Assembly: GCA_045627885.1 (NCBI GenBank)
Contig: JAZQOM010000008.1
Span: 1 to 20,972 of the forward strand
Reading direction: 5' to 3'
DNA length: 20,972 nucleotides
Source of the DNA: CALCTE01 sp045627885
Lineage (GTDB): Bacteria; Bacillota; Clostridia; Oscillospirales; CAG-272
Below the pieces are notes generated by a model. It was given only the letters and a program-made list of their open reading frames with translations. It did no database searches and was not told where the DNA came from. Made by a program: the position numbers and the translations under genes. Position 1 is the first letter of the stretch. Each line of letters begins with the position of its first letter. Shown one piece after another: positions 1 to 5,664 of this stretch.

Positions 1-166
1 TGCACAGGGTGGAAACGGGTATATTGCTAAGCTCGAAGAAGAGCCGACATCTCCTCAAACCGTAGACAATTGCAATATGACTCTTTGGGTGATGCTGCTT
101 GCACTTTCCTCTATGGGACTTTGTGCCTGCCTCGCTTACGGCAAAAAGAGAAAGAATGAACAATAA
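1..166 (+). CDS. C-terminus of a cell-wall-anchored surface protein (partial)
   Basis: Only the last 54 codons are in the window (frame starting at base 2, stop TAA 164-166). The peptide runs from a Glu/Pro-rich stretch into SPQTVDN, then a hydrophobic segment of about 20 residues (from MTLW to CLAY) and a basic tail GKKRKNEQ. This order (pentapeptide, membrane segment, positive tail) is that of a sortase sorting signal. Gut Clostridia commonly use (N/S)PQTGD; here Val replaces the Gly, so processing by sortase is uncertain. The protein would otherwise be a C-terminally membrane-anchored extracellular protein. Its main domain lies upstream and cannot be named. A hairpin follows 10 bases after the stop. 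Confidence 0.7.
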   Translation, partial: AQGGNGYIAKLEEEPTSPQTVDNCNMTLWVMLLALSSMGLCACLAYGKKRKNEQ

Positions 167-176
167 TATTTAACCG

Positions 177-216
177 AAAACAGCGGTAACGGCTTAAAAA
201 CCGCTACCGCTGTTTA
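177..216 (+). terminator. hairpin terminator after the surface protein gene
   Basis: An inverted repeat with arms of about 15 bases (177-192 and 201-215, one mismatch, loop CTTAAAAA) lies just downstream of the stop at 166. The U tract after it is short. It ends directly before the ribosome binding site of the next gene. Confidence 0.6.
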
Positions 217-231
217 AGTAAAGGGATGTTT

Positions 232-672
232 ATGATGGAAAACAATAATGTTCGCCGTCCGGTAAGAATGCCGCCGACGCCGCAAAAAAGAAGAAAGGTG
301 CCGAAATGGAAACGGTTTCTTCGCAGATACGGCTTTTATATTGTTTCTGCGCTGATTCTTGCGGCAGTCGTGCTTGACATCGTTCTGATTTGCCGGAGCT
401 GCTCGAAAACGCCGGATGCATCCGACTTTGATGGCACATATTACATTGATGACTATACGGCGTATGAGTTTGACGGCAAAGGCAAAGGAGCTATGTGCTT
501 GGGCGGAACGACAAGATATGTTTTTGATTATTCCGTTAAGGATGACACCGTTTCGTTTGATTTTGAAGATATGCACATCAATGACATAACTTATACATTC
601 GCCTTAAACGGCGATACGATTACGATAACGGAAACAAGCGGTGCAAACTCTTATACCATGACGAAAAAGTAA
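232..672 (+). CDS. small membrane-anchored protein with lipocalin-like extracellular domain
   Basis: This hypothetical protein has 146 aa from this start. A basic, Pro/Arg/Lys-rich N-terminus is followed by one transmembrane segment (about residues 33-55, from YGFYIVSAL to LIC). A short Cys/Ser linker leads into a C-terminal domain of alternating beta strands with repeated pattern DGTYY, YEFDGKGKG, YVFDYSVKDDTVSF and FALNGDTITIT. That pattern resembles DUF5640/lipocalin-like secreted domains of gut Clostridia, which are of unknown function. Topology is inferred as N-terminus inside and domain outside. ATG codons occur at 226, 232 and 235; AAGGG at 221-225 is too close to the first, so 232 or 235 is preferred. 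The gene stands alone between two hairpins. Confidence 0.7.
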   Translation: MMENNNVRRPVRMPPTPQKRRKVPKWKRFLRRYGFYIVSALILAAVVLDIVLICRSCSKTPDASDFDGTYYIDDYTAYEFDGKGKGAMCLGGTTRYVFDYSVKDDTVSFDFEDMHINDITYTFALNGDTITITETSGANSYTMTKK

Positions 673-682
673 ACACATTAGC

Positions 683-717
683 ACAGCGGCAAGGATTGAA
701 AAAATCCCTGCCGCTGT
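683..717. terminator. hairpin between convergent genes
   Basis: Arms ACAGCGGCAAGGAT (683-696) and ATCCCTGCCGCTGT (704-717) pair with a single mismatch. The hairpin sits between the plus-strand gene ending at 672 and the minus-strand gene ending at 731, so it could stop transcripts from both sides. U tracts are weak on both strands. Confidence 0.6.
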
Positions 718-730
718 TTCTGTATCTATT

Positions 731-1407
731 CTATTTGCAATAATGGTAAGTCCACGCTTTGACCTGTTTGCCGCAGTTCGGGCAGGCGCAGTCTAAAACA
801 AACTGAACGCAGGTGCCGTTTCTGCCGTCTCCGCATTTCTTTCCGCAAGTCTGGCAGTACCATACCGGATCAGCGTGAATGTCGTATTTCCGGCTTTTGC
901 TCGGCGTGTAGCATCCTTGTCCCCATTCGTCCACCGCATAAAAACTCGGACAACTGTGGGAACCGCAGTATTCGCACCCTTTCTGTTCAAGTTCGCAGAT
1001 GAATGAGTGCGTTTCCGGTCCCGTACAGTGGTGTCCACTGACACCGCAAGAATAGGTTTGCGTAGGTGTCGGATCGCCGATGACGATGCCTCCGCTTTCC
1101 TGCCTTTCCGTTTTAACCGTTGGCGTTTCCTGCTTTTGCTTTTTCGACTTTTCGGTCTGCGGCTTTGCTTCTTGCTTGGGTTTGGTGATAACCAGCTCGG
1201 TTTCGGCGGATTCTGTTTCGCTTTCCTCTGTGACTGTCATAAACGGCTCTGTTTGCGGTTCTTCCGTTTCGGGCGGCTCTTCCTTGACCGTTTCAATAAC
1301 GGTGCTTATCGGCTCCATAACGGGCGTTTCAGCGGGCTTTGCCGGGTTGGCAGTTTCATACCAATCAGTGTAATAATGGCAATTATAATGGCTATAAGCT
1401 TCTTCAT
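731..1407 (-). pseudogene. secreted Cys-rich protein, signal peptide and body in different frames
   Basis: On the minus strand a GGAGGA ribosome binding site (1415-1420) precedes an ATG at 1407 by 7 bases. It starts a classical signal-peptide-like sequence, MKKLIAIIIAIITLIG, but that frame stops at 1306-1308 after 33 codons. The adjacent frame is open throughout. From about 1375 down to 731 it encodes a Pro/Glu/Thr-rich stalk (WYETANPAKPAETPV and on) and then a C-terminal region with three CxxC-type clusters (CEYC, CQTC, CPNC) that looks like a zinc-ribbon or disulfide-rich module. The ATG at 1318 in this second frame has no ribosome binding site. The simplest reading is a one-base deletion in the ATT-rich stretch around 1365-1400 of an originally continuous secreted protein; a sequencing error is possible. 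It follows tnpV by 14 bases and is probably co-transcribed with it. Confidence 0.6.
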
Positions 1408-1421
1408 GTTCGTTTCCTCCG

Positions 1422-1790
1422 TCAGTTATAAATCAGTTCGTTGTTCACGATTTCGGTCGCCTGCGCTCGTATGCTGTTCATCTGCCGTACCCATTTCATT
1501 TGGTCAGCGGCTTTGAGCGTTTCCGTAATACCGTCACGCTCGGCAAACTGCTTTACCAACTGAGAGAACATTTCCTCCGCCTGTTTGTCGATATCGGCAA
1601 TGTAGTCGTTCATCTTGCCACTGATTACCAACTGGCTGAAAAGGATGCGTTTTGTTTTTCTCATATGGTGGTAGTGTCGTGTACCCCAAACGCCGATTGG
1701 CTTTTCTTCCGGCAGTTCAACATCGGGGAGCAGATAATCTTCGACCTGCTTGTATGTACCGCCCATTTGCTCGAATAATGATTTTTCCAT
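1422..1790 (-). CDS. tnpV: TnpV-family transposon-encoded protein
   Basis: This 122-aa protein closely matches the remembered pattern of TnpV, the accessory protein of Tn4451/Tn4453-type clostridial transposons and many gut integrative elements. It begins MEKSLFEQMGGTY, has LPDVELPEEKPIGVWG and ADIDKQAEEMFSQLVKQ, and ends ATEIVNNELIYN. The molecular role of TnpV is not established. The chosen ATG at 1790 follows an AAGGAG site by 9 bases. An in-frame ATG at 1799 overlaps the upstream stop (ATGA) but touches the ribosome binding site. No transposase or resolvase is visible nearby, so this is probably cargo or a remnant of a larger mobile element. Confidence 0.88.
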   Translation of the reverse strand: MEKSLFEQMGGTYKQVEDYLLPDVELPEEKPIGVWGTRHYHHMRKTKRILFSQLVISGKMNDYIADIDKQAEEMFSQLVKQFAERDGITETLKAADQMKWVRQMNSIRAQATEIVNNELIYN

Positions 1791-1795
1791 TTTGT

Positions 1796-1972
1796 TCATC
1801 TCCTTATCTTGCTTTTCTTTGTGGGTGCGTCAATGATTTTGAGAAGCAGGGCGGATACAGCCTCAATCGGTTTGCCCTCGTCAATGAACATTGTTCTTGC
1901 CTTATTCACGCATCCGACCAATAACCGATACTCAAAATCGTCCAGTACCAACCGCCTTTTGATTTCTTTCAT
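1796..1972 (-). CDS. 58-aa conserved mobile-element protein
   Basis: This small charged protein (MKEIKRRLVLDDFEYRLLVG at its start, ending in a Lys/Arg-rich tail) has a strong AAAGGAGG site 10 bases before the ATG at 1972. The open frame continues further upstream to 2104, but the ribosome binding site fixes the start. It resembles the small proteins usually found directly upstream of tnpV in gut Firmicute integrative elements, with a pattern of basic start, EYR.LL and AV..LLLK. Function is unknown. Its stop overlaps the alternative tnpV start by four bases, indicating translational coupling. Confidence 0.75.
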   Translation of the reverse strand: MKEIKRRLVLDDFEYRLLVGCVNKARTMFIDEGKPIEAVSALLLKIIDAPTKKSKIRR

Positions 1973-2233
1973 AGTCTTTCGACCTCCTTTGGCTATATTG
2001 TAGGATAAAAAGAAGATAATACGAATGTGTGGGCGAATGTACGAAATAAAAATAAGACTGCCAAAACAAATTGCTTTGACAATCTCATTTGAATATATCG
2101 CCATAGGTAAAAGAATACTGAGACAAGCATTTCAGCCTATCTCGGTATCTCTTTTGCCTCGCAATGCTCTTGCGCTTAATTTGATTTCTCAACTGTCCTT
2201 AAGAACACACTGCATCTGCGGACGCTTTTCTTG
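1973..2233. other. gene-free stretch left of the integrated element
   Basis: No credible gene is seen here. An open frame that crosses it (2025-2498) also runs through the duplicated tRNA fragment and is not believed. Before the element inserted, this DNA would have lain directly downstream of tRNA-Lys on the minus strand. It contains a possible tRNA terminator hairpin (2115-2148), and near 1997-2002 a TACAAT that could be the -10 of the tnpV cluster, although no good -35 is present. Confidence 0.5.
2115..2148 (-). terminator. possible original tRNA-Lys terminator
   Basis: On the minus strand the arms ATACCGAGATA and TGTCTCAGTAT (one mismatch, one G-U) enclose a 12-base loop and are followed by TCTTTT. 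It lies about 85 bases beyond the displaced tRNA 3' end, consistent with the pre-insertion terminator of the tRNA transcript. Confidence 0.35.
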
Positions 2234-2279
2234 TGGTGATCCACCGGAGATTCGAACTCCGGACCCCTTGATTAAAAGT
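2234..2279. repeat. attL: displaced 3' half of tRNA-Lys
   Basis: This 46-bp block is identical to 5757-5802. It runs from the encoded CCA end to base 31 of the anticodon stem. The sequence beyond 2279 does not match the rest of the tRNA, so this copy is a fragment and not a gene. It marks the left junction of the element. Confidence 0.92.
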
Positions 2280-2419
2280 TGGATGCCGTATGAATTAGTT
2301 TGTATTTTGCTTTACCGTTCAATACTCTTTATTCCCTTTTGTAAAGCGGCTTTACAAGCTATTATTAAAAAGAATGACGAATTTATCAGCTTTCCAAAAA
2401 ATCCAAAAAAACTAAAAAG

Positions 2420-2439
2420 TGTTAGAAAAGTGTTAGAAA
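2420..2439 (+). repeat. left arm-type integrase site (two TGTTAGAAA)
   Basis: Two TGTTAGAAA units spaced 11 bp start to start (one helical turn) form a 20-bp block. The same block occurs in the same orientation at 5665-5684 near the other end. This placement inside each att site fits arm-binding sites for the N-terminal domain of a Tn916/lambda-type integrase. The rest of 2280-2452 has no gene and is AT-rich. Confidence 0.7.
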
Positions 2440-2452
2440 CTACTGCGTTATT

Positions 2453-2481
2453 AAAGGCATACTGTTTATCAGTATGCCTTT
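2453..2481. terminator. bidirectional hairpin after the repressor gene
   Basis: A perfect 12-bp stem (AAAGGCATACTG at 2453-2464, CAGTATGCCTTT at 2470-2481) has a 5-base loop. It overlaps the repressor stop codon. T-rich sequence follows on the plus strand; the minus-strand tail is less U-rich. Confidence 0.7.
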
Positions 2482-2909
2482 TATATTTTATCTTTTAATT
2501 GGCTCAATATATCCGAAAGACCTGCAAACGCCTTTGTCAATTCTTCAATATTTTTTGTATCCTTTGTATCGTCCGATACAAGTTTTTCTTTCATATCCTG
2601 CATACCGTCTGTAACTTGTTTTAACTGCTCTATAATTGCAAGACGGTCTTTTCCGAAATTATCCCTTTGCAGAAGAATATCAAGCGGAATTCCGTAGTAT
2701 AAAGATAATCTTACAAGTATTTCATACGGCGCTTCGCTTCTCCCCCGCTCGTATGACGAATATGTTTGTGCATTTATACCCAAAGCGTCCGCAACTTCTT
2801 TCTGCGAAAGACCGTTTTTCTCTCTGTTGGCTTTTATTGACATAGCGACAAGCATTTTTCTTTCTTCGGGCGTAAACATATTTTTATATGCTTCAAATTC
2901 TTTATTCAC
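2481..2909 (-). CDS. XRE-family repressor of the integrated element
   Basis: This 142-aa protein has an N-terminal HTH_3/Cro-CI domain at about residues 26-80: ANREKNGLSQKEVADALGI, then the recognition helix region NAQTYSSYERGRSEAP, then LSLYYGIPLDILL. The C-terminal part (about 88-142) is a charged, Leu/Ile-spaced helix likely to form a coiled coil for dimerisation. No peptidase or metal-binding domain is seen. The ribosome binding site is AAGGCGGTGAT before the ATG at 2909. It is transcribed divergently from rep across an operator-like dyad, the usual layout of a plasmid or phage repressor that controls replication and its own synthesis. That control role is inferred. Confidence 0.88.
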   Translation of the reverse strand: MNKEFEAYKNMFTPEERKMLVAMSIKANREKNGLSQKEVADALGINAQTYSSYERGRSEAPYEILVRLSLYYGIPLDILLQRDNFGKDRLAIIEQLKQVTDGMQDMKEKLVSDDTKDTKNIEELTKAFAGLSDILSQLKDKI

Positions 2910-2930
2910 AGTATCACCGCCTTTTTCGGT

Positions 2931-2959
2931 ATTCTATCATAGATATTTTGCATTGTCAA
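2931..2959 (-). promoter_or_regulatory. promoter of the XRE repressor gene
   Basis: On the minus strand TTGACA (2959-2954) and TAGAAT (2936-2931) are separated by 17 bp. The predicted start is about 15 bases before the repressor ATG. Confidence 0.6.
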
Positions 2960-2965
2960 TACAAA

Positions 2966-3004
2966 ATGTAAAATGAACAATTTGAAATTATTTTCATTTT
3001 ACAT
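2966..3004. promoter_or_regulatory. operator-like dyad between divergent promoters
   Basis: Perfect 12-bp inverted arms ATGTAAAATGAA (2966-2977) and TTCATTTTACAT (2993-3004) have a nearly concentric inner palindrome AATTT-G-AAATT (2979-2989). A related CATTTTGTA lies at 3019-3027 between the rep -35 and -10, with its complement TACAAAATG at 2960-2968. This symmetry fits repeated binding sites for the dimeric XRE repressor. Confidence 0.55.
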
Positions 3005-3005
3005 A

Positions 3006-3033
3006 TTGACAAATGCTCCATTTTGTATATAAT
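3006..3033 (+). promoter_or_regulatory. consensus promoter of the rep operon
   Basis: TTGACA (3006-3011) and TATAAT (3028-3033) both match the sigma-A consensus exactly, with a 16-bp spacer. The start would be near 3040, so the transcript carries both origin hairpins in its 5' leader ahead of rep. Confidence 0.75.
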
Positions 3034-3046
3034 ACAAATTGTAACA

Positions 3047-3078
3047 TACCGCACGCGGTTGTGAAACCGCCTGCGGTA
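3047..3078. repeat. hairpin with four GCGGT/ACCGC units next to the origin
   Basis: Arms 3047-3060 and 3065-3078 pair over 14 bp with one C-C mismatch around a GTGA loop. ACCGC occurs at 3048-3052 and 3066-3070, and GCGGT at 3055-3059 and 3073-3077. The hairpin ends at the base before the origin stem begins. Short repeated motifs beside the nicking hairpin are where CRESS Reps bind (iterons), so these units are candidate Rep sites. Confidence 0.6.
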
Positions 3079-3111
3079 GGTTGCTAAAGTATAGTATTAC
3101 CTTTAGCAACC
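3079..3111 (+). other. rolling-circle origin: stem-loop with TAGTATTAC nonanucleotide
   Basis: GGTTGCTAAAG (3079-3089) and CTTTAGCAACC (3101-3111) form a perfect 11-bp stem. The 11-base loop (3090-3100) ends in TAGTATTAC at 3092-3100. This equals the circovirus-type nonanucleotide (consensus NANTATTAC; TAATATTAC in geminiviruses), in which Rep nicks between the last T and A (here 3098/3099). The motif is on the same strand as rep and lies at the 3' side of the loop, as in the viruses. The match of sequence, position in the loop and neighbouring CRESS-type rep is unlikely to be chance. Confidence 0.85.
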
Positions 3112-3149
3112 GTGTGTTTTGTGTACATAATTATTTTTATATAAGTGAG

Positions 3150-4094
3150 GTGTTTATCATAGCACGTACAAAAGCAAGCCGAAAATGGTTGATAACTATC
3201 AATAATCCCATTGAACACGGCTATTCGCACGAACAAATCAAGAAGAATTTGAGTGAATTATCATTGTCTTATTGGTGTATGTGTGATGAAATCGGAGTGG
3301 AAAACGGAACATACCATACGCACATATTCATTTATTCAAAGAACGCTATAATGTTTTCGACACTCGAAAAACGATTTTATCAAGGTCATTTTGATTCTTG
3401 CCGCGGTTCAGCTTCTCAATGCCTCGACTATATCCGCAAAGAAGGCAAATATGCCGATAGTGATAAAAAAGATACAAATCTTCCCGATACTTTTGAAGAA
3501 TTCGGGGAACTGCCCATTGAAAAAGATAAAGCAATCAACACAAATGAAGAAGTTTATCAAATGATAAAAGACGGATGTTCAAATTCGGAAATACTTGAAG
3601 AATTCCCCGAAAAATACAAAGATATTGATTATATGGATAAAGCGCGTCAAGTGATTATCCGAGAAAAATTTGAAACTGTTGACCGCGAAATTGATGTTAC
3701 ATATATTTACGGTGAAACGGGAGCGGGAAAAAGCCGTTATGTACATAACAATCACGACAGTAAATCTTTATACGTCGTAACAAATTACAACCATCCTTTC
3801 GACAATTACGTTTCACAAGACGTTATTGTTTTTGAAGAATTCCGTTCAAGTATTCAGCTAAAAGATATGCTTCAATATTTGGATAGATACCCCTGCAAGC
3901 TTCCCGCACGTTATCAGGACAAGCAAGCGTGTTACACAAAAGTATATATCATTTCAAACATACCGCTTTACAGTCAATTTACTAATGTTCAAAATAATGA
4001 TAAATCATCTTGGAAAGCTTTTCTGCGGCGTATAAATCATTATTATTACTGCGAAAACAGAGAGCTTTTTCCCCGCGAAATAGAGGTGGAATAA
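3150..4094 (+). CDS. CRESS-type replication initiator (HUH endonuclease + SF3 helicase)
   Basis: The protein has 314 aa from GTG 3150. The N-terminal HUH nickase shows motif I (WLITINNP, compare FTLNN in circoviruses), motif II H-T-H (His56, His58) and motif III YIRK (catalytic Tyr94, Lys97). The C-terminal superfamily 3 helicase shows Walker A GETGAGKS (Lys194), Walker B DVIVFEEF (about 224-231) and motif C VYIISN (Asn270). Domain order and length match Reps of circoviruses, geminiviruses and bacterial pCRESS plasmids. Rep is expected to nick the stem-loop at 3079-3111 and drive rolling-circle replication. The start is unclear: no ATG exists. GTG 3150 abuts the GAGG site, whereas ATA 3159 is 8 bases from it and sits where related proteins are remembered to begin (MARTKASRKW-like). 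The TTG at 3081 lies inside the origin stem and is unlikely. Confidence 0.9.
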   Translation: MFIIARTKASRKWLITINNPIEHGYSHEQIKKNLSELSLSYWCMCDEIGVENGTYHTHIFIYSKNAIMFSTLEKRFYQGHFDSCRGSASQCLDYIRKEGKYADSDKKDTNLPDTFEEFGELPIEKDKAINTNEEVYQMIKDGCSNSEILEEFPEKYKDIDYMDKARQVIIREKFETVDREIDVTYIYGETGAGKSRYVHNNHDSKSLYVVTNYNHPFDNYVSQDVIVFEEFRSSIQLKDMLQYLDRYPCKLPARYQDKQACYTKVYIISNIPLYSQFTNVQNNDKSSWKAFLRRINHYYYCENRELFPREIEVE

Positions 4095-4291
4095 TGTTAA
4101 GCAAATATCCCGATGTTGTATCGGTCAACGAATTAAAAGAAATACTGCGTGTCGGAAAAAATACGATATATAAATTACTTCAAGACAATACTATTAAATC
4201 AATTAAAATCGGAAAAAAGTATATCATTCCGAAATCATCAATAATCAATTTTTTGAATACATCTGAATATACTACACTTCAATTTGAATAA
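4094..4291 (+). CDS. xis: excisionase-like small HTH protein
   Basis: This 65-aa protein begins at an ATG that overlaps the rep stop codon by one base (TAATG), behind GAGGTGGA. The sequence MLSKYPDVVSVNELKEIL, then VGKNTIYKLLQDN and IKIGKKYIIPKSSIINFL is the winged-helix fold of MerR-like/HTH_17 excisionase-family proteins: a helix-turn-helix followed by a wing that ends in the typical IP(K/R). Placed between rep and int, it is likely the recombination directionality factor that bends the attachment site for excision. It may also act as a regulator. The symbol is by function, not orthology. Confidence 0.8.
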   Translation: MLSKYPDVVSVNELKEILRVGKNTIYKLLQDNTIKSIKIGKKYIIPKSSIINFLNTSEYTTLQFE

Positions 4292-4303
4292 CGCAGTAGG
4301 CAA

Positions 4304-4498
4304 GAAAATATGCGGTGAGTAGCAGGCAAATCCGCGATGAGCGCAGAAGCACAAGCTTCCGCCCCCGATCGACAGCGAGCTTGCGAGTCTGTCAAGGGGA
4401 AATCGGAAGTGCAGCGCTTCAAGTGAAGCGCGGATTTGAGAGAGCACGCGGAGCGTCCGTTTCCTCTCTTGTCCTGCCGAGGCTCGCCGCATATTTTC
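4304..4498 (+). ncRNA. large multibranch structured region upstream of int
   Basis: This noncoding stretch is much GC-richer than the flanking genes. It closes with a 17-bp stem (4304-4320 with 4482-4498, two G-T pairs) reinforced by 4325-4328 with 4475-4478. Inside, CAAATCCGCG (4327-4336) pairs with CGCGGATTTG (4429-4438). That arm holds GAAGC/GCTTC (4346-4359), CCCC/GGGG (4362-4365 with 4396-4399) and GACAG/CTGTC (4371-4375 with 4389-4393). A second arm is AGAGAG/CTCTCT (4439-4469). GCGCTTC/GAAGCGC (4414-4431) is an alternative hairpin. The outer stem ends six bases before the int ribosome binding site. It could be a single-strand origin for lagging-strand synthesis, a regulatory leader of int or a separate RNA; the sequence does not decide. 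Spurious open frames cross it. Confidence 0.55.
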
Positions 4499-4514
4499 GA
4501 AAGAAAGGAGAAGT

Positions 4515-5663
4515 ATGACAGGAAGCCTACAAATAAAAAACGGCAAATACTATGCCGTAATAAATCTAAAAGAAAACGGAAAGAGGCGTCAAAAATGGAT
4601 ATGTTCAAATTATTCATGTAAAGGCAATAAAAAAATAGCTCAAGCGTTCCTTGCAAAAACTCTCGAAAGCTTTGACAAAAACTGTAATTCAAATTCTACG
4701 CAAATAAGCTTTTCGGAATTTATCCGAATATGGCTTGAAATCAAAAAGAAAACTGTAAATATCGTCACTTATAACGGTTATATCACTATATGTGATTCAC
4801 AAATCATTCCCTATTTTACAAAAAATGATATACTGCTGAAAGATATTACTTTCACGGATATTCAAACATTTTTCGATTATGAATCCGAGTGCGGAAGAAT
4901 AGACGGAAGCGGTGGTCTTTCTGCAAATTCGCTCAAACATCTGCGTACAATTCTTCATCAAATATTCAAAGAAGCTATTCGGCAGGGATATATACAAAGC
5001 AATCCCACCGAATTATGCAACATTCCGAAAGCGGAAAGGCGTTCTCCGAATTGTTACACAAAGCAAGAAGCGCTTTTGTTTCTTGAAAGTATCAAAGATG
5101 ATGAATTATACAATGTGTATTATATCTTTCTTTGTTACGGTCTACGCAGAAGCGAATTATGCGGTATAAAATGGGATAGTGTTGACTTTAACAATAAAAT
5201 GCTTACTATATCCCATACGGTAGTATTGAACAAACAACGCATTGAAAAAGATATAACAAAAAATCAAAGCTCGCACCGCAGCTTCCCGATGAATGATTAT
5301 ATCTGTAATATCTTCCGCAGTATCAAGCAAGAACAACAAGAGTATAAAAAGCTTTTCGGAAAAGAATATTTCAATTCCGATTATGTTTTTACAAAAAAGA
5401 ACGGCGTTCCCATTCGCCCCGACTTTATCACAAAGTATTTTCAAAAGCTTATTTCAAAATACGGTTTGAAGAAAATTCGGCTTCACGATTTGCGGCATAC
5501 CTGCGCAAGTATAATGCTTTCGAACAATAAAGGCTTAAAGGATGTTCAAGAGTGGCTCGGGCATTCAAATATTACTCTTACGTCGAATACATACGGTCAC
5601 TTGGATATGAACAGAAAAAAAGACTTGCTTTCCGATATGGAAAAATTATTGTCCGCTGAATAA
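4515..5663 (+). CDS. int: tyrosine-recombinase integrase of the element
   Basis: The 382-aa integrase has a three-domain layout: an N-terminal AP2-like arm-binding domain (about 1-60), a SAM-like core-binding domain (about 64-165) and a catalytic domain (about 180-380). Catalytic residues visible are Arg211 (YGLRRSEL), Lys249 (TKNQSSHR), His324 and Arg327 (LHDLRHT), His350 (WLGHSN) and the nucleophile Tyr360 (NTYGHL). All are present, so the enzyme should be active. The ribosome binding site AAAGGAG (4504-4510) sits 4 bases before the ATG. The gene lies next to attR in tRNA-Lys, the typical place for a Tn916/lambda-type integrase, and should catalyse integration and, with the xis-like protein, excision. 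Confidence 0.95.
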   Translation: MTGSLQIKNGKYYAVINLKENGKRRQKWICSNYSCKGNKKIAQAFLAKTLESFDKNCNSNSTQISFSEFIRIWLEIKKKTVNIVTYNGYITICDSQIIPYFTKNDILLKDITFTDIQTFFDYESECGRIDGSGGLSANSLKHLRTILHQIFKEAIRQGYIQSNPTELCNIPKAERRSPNCYTKQEALLFLESIKDDELYNVYYIFLCYGLRRSELCGIKWDSVDFNNKMLTISHTVVLNKQRIEKDITKNQSSHRSFPMNDYICNIFRSIKQEQQEYKKLFGKEYFNSDYVFTKKNGVPIRPDFITKYFQKLISKYGLKKIRLHDLRHTCASIMLSNNKGLKDVQEWLGHSNITLTSNTYGHLDMNRKKDLLSDMEKLLSAE

Positions 5664-5664
5664 A

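Noticed and set aside
1306..1407. Programmed frameshift joining signal peptide and Cys-rich body
   Set aside because: A -1 shift would join them, but no slippery heptamer of the X XXY YYZ type or following pseudoknot is visible in the overlap; a simple indel is more likely.
1007..1516. 169-codon plus-strand open frame opposite the Cys-rich gene
   Set aside because: It is antisense to a gene with a strong ribosome binding site and signal peptide, and its Phe/Arg/Leu-rich product is typical of a shadow frame.
2234..2279. A second tRNA-Lys gene at the left junction
   Set aside because: Only the part from anticodon-stem base 31 to CCA is present; the acceptor 5' strand and D arm are missing.
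2025..2498. 157-codon plus-strand open frame
   Set aside because: It runs through the displaced tRNA fragment (attL), the arm-type repeat and the repressor terminator, has no good ribosome binding site, and its product looks like translated noncoding DNA.
3079..3111. The 3079-3111 hairpin as a transcription terminator
   Set aside because: There is no U tract after the stem and it lies between a consensus promoter and rep; the nonanucleotide in the loop gives a better explanation.
4238..4692. Several open frames on both strands across 4304-4498
   Set aside because: They arise from the GC-rich folded region, lack ribosome binding sites and recognisable protein features, and conflict with the clear int gene.
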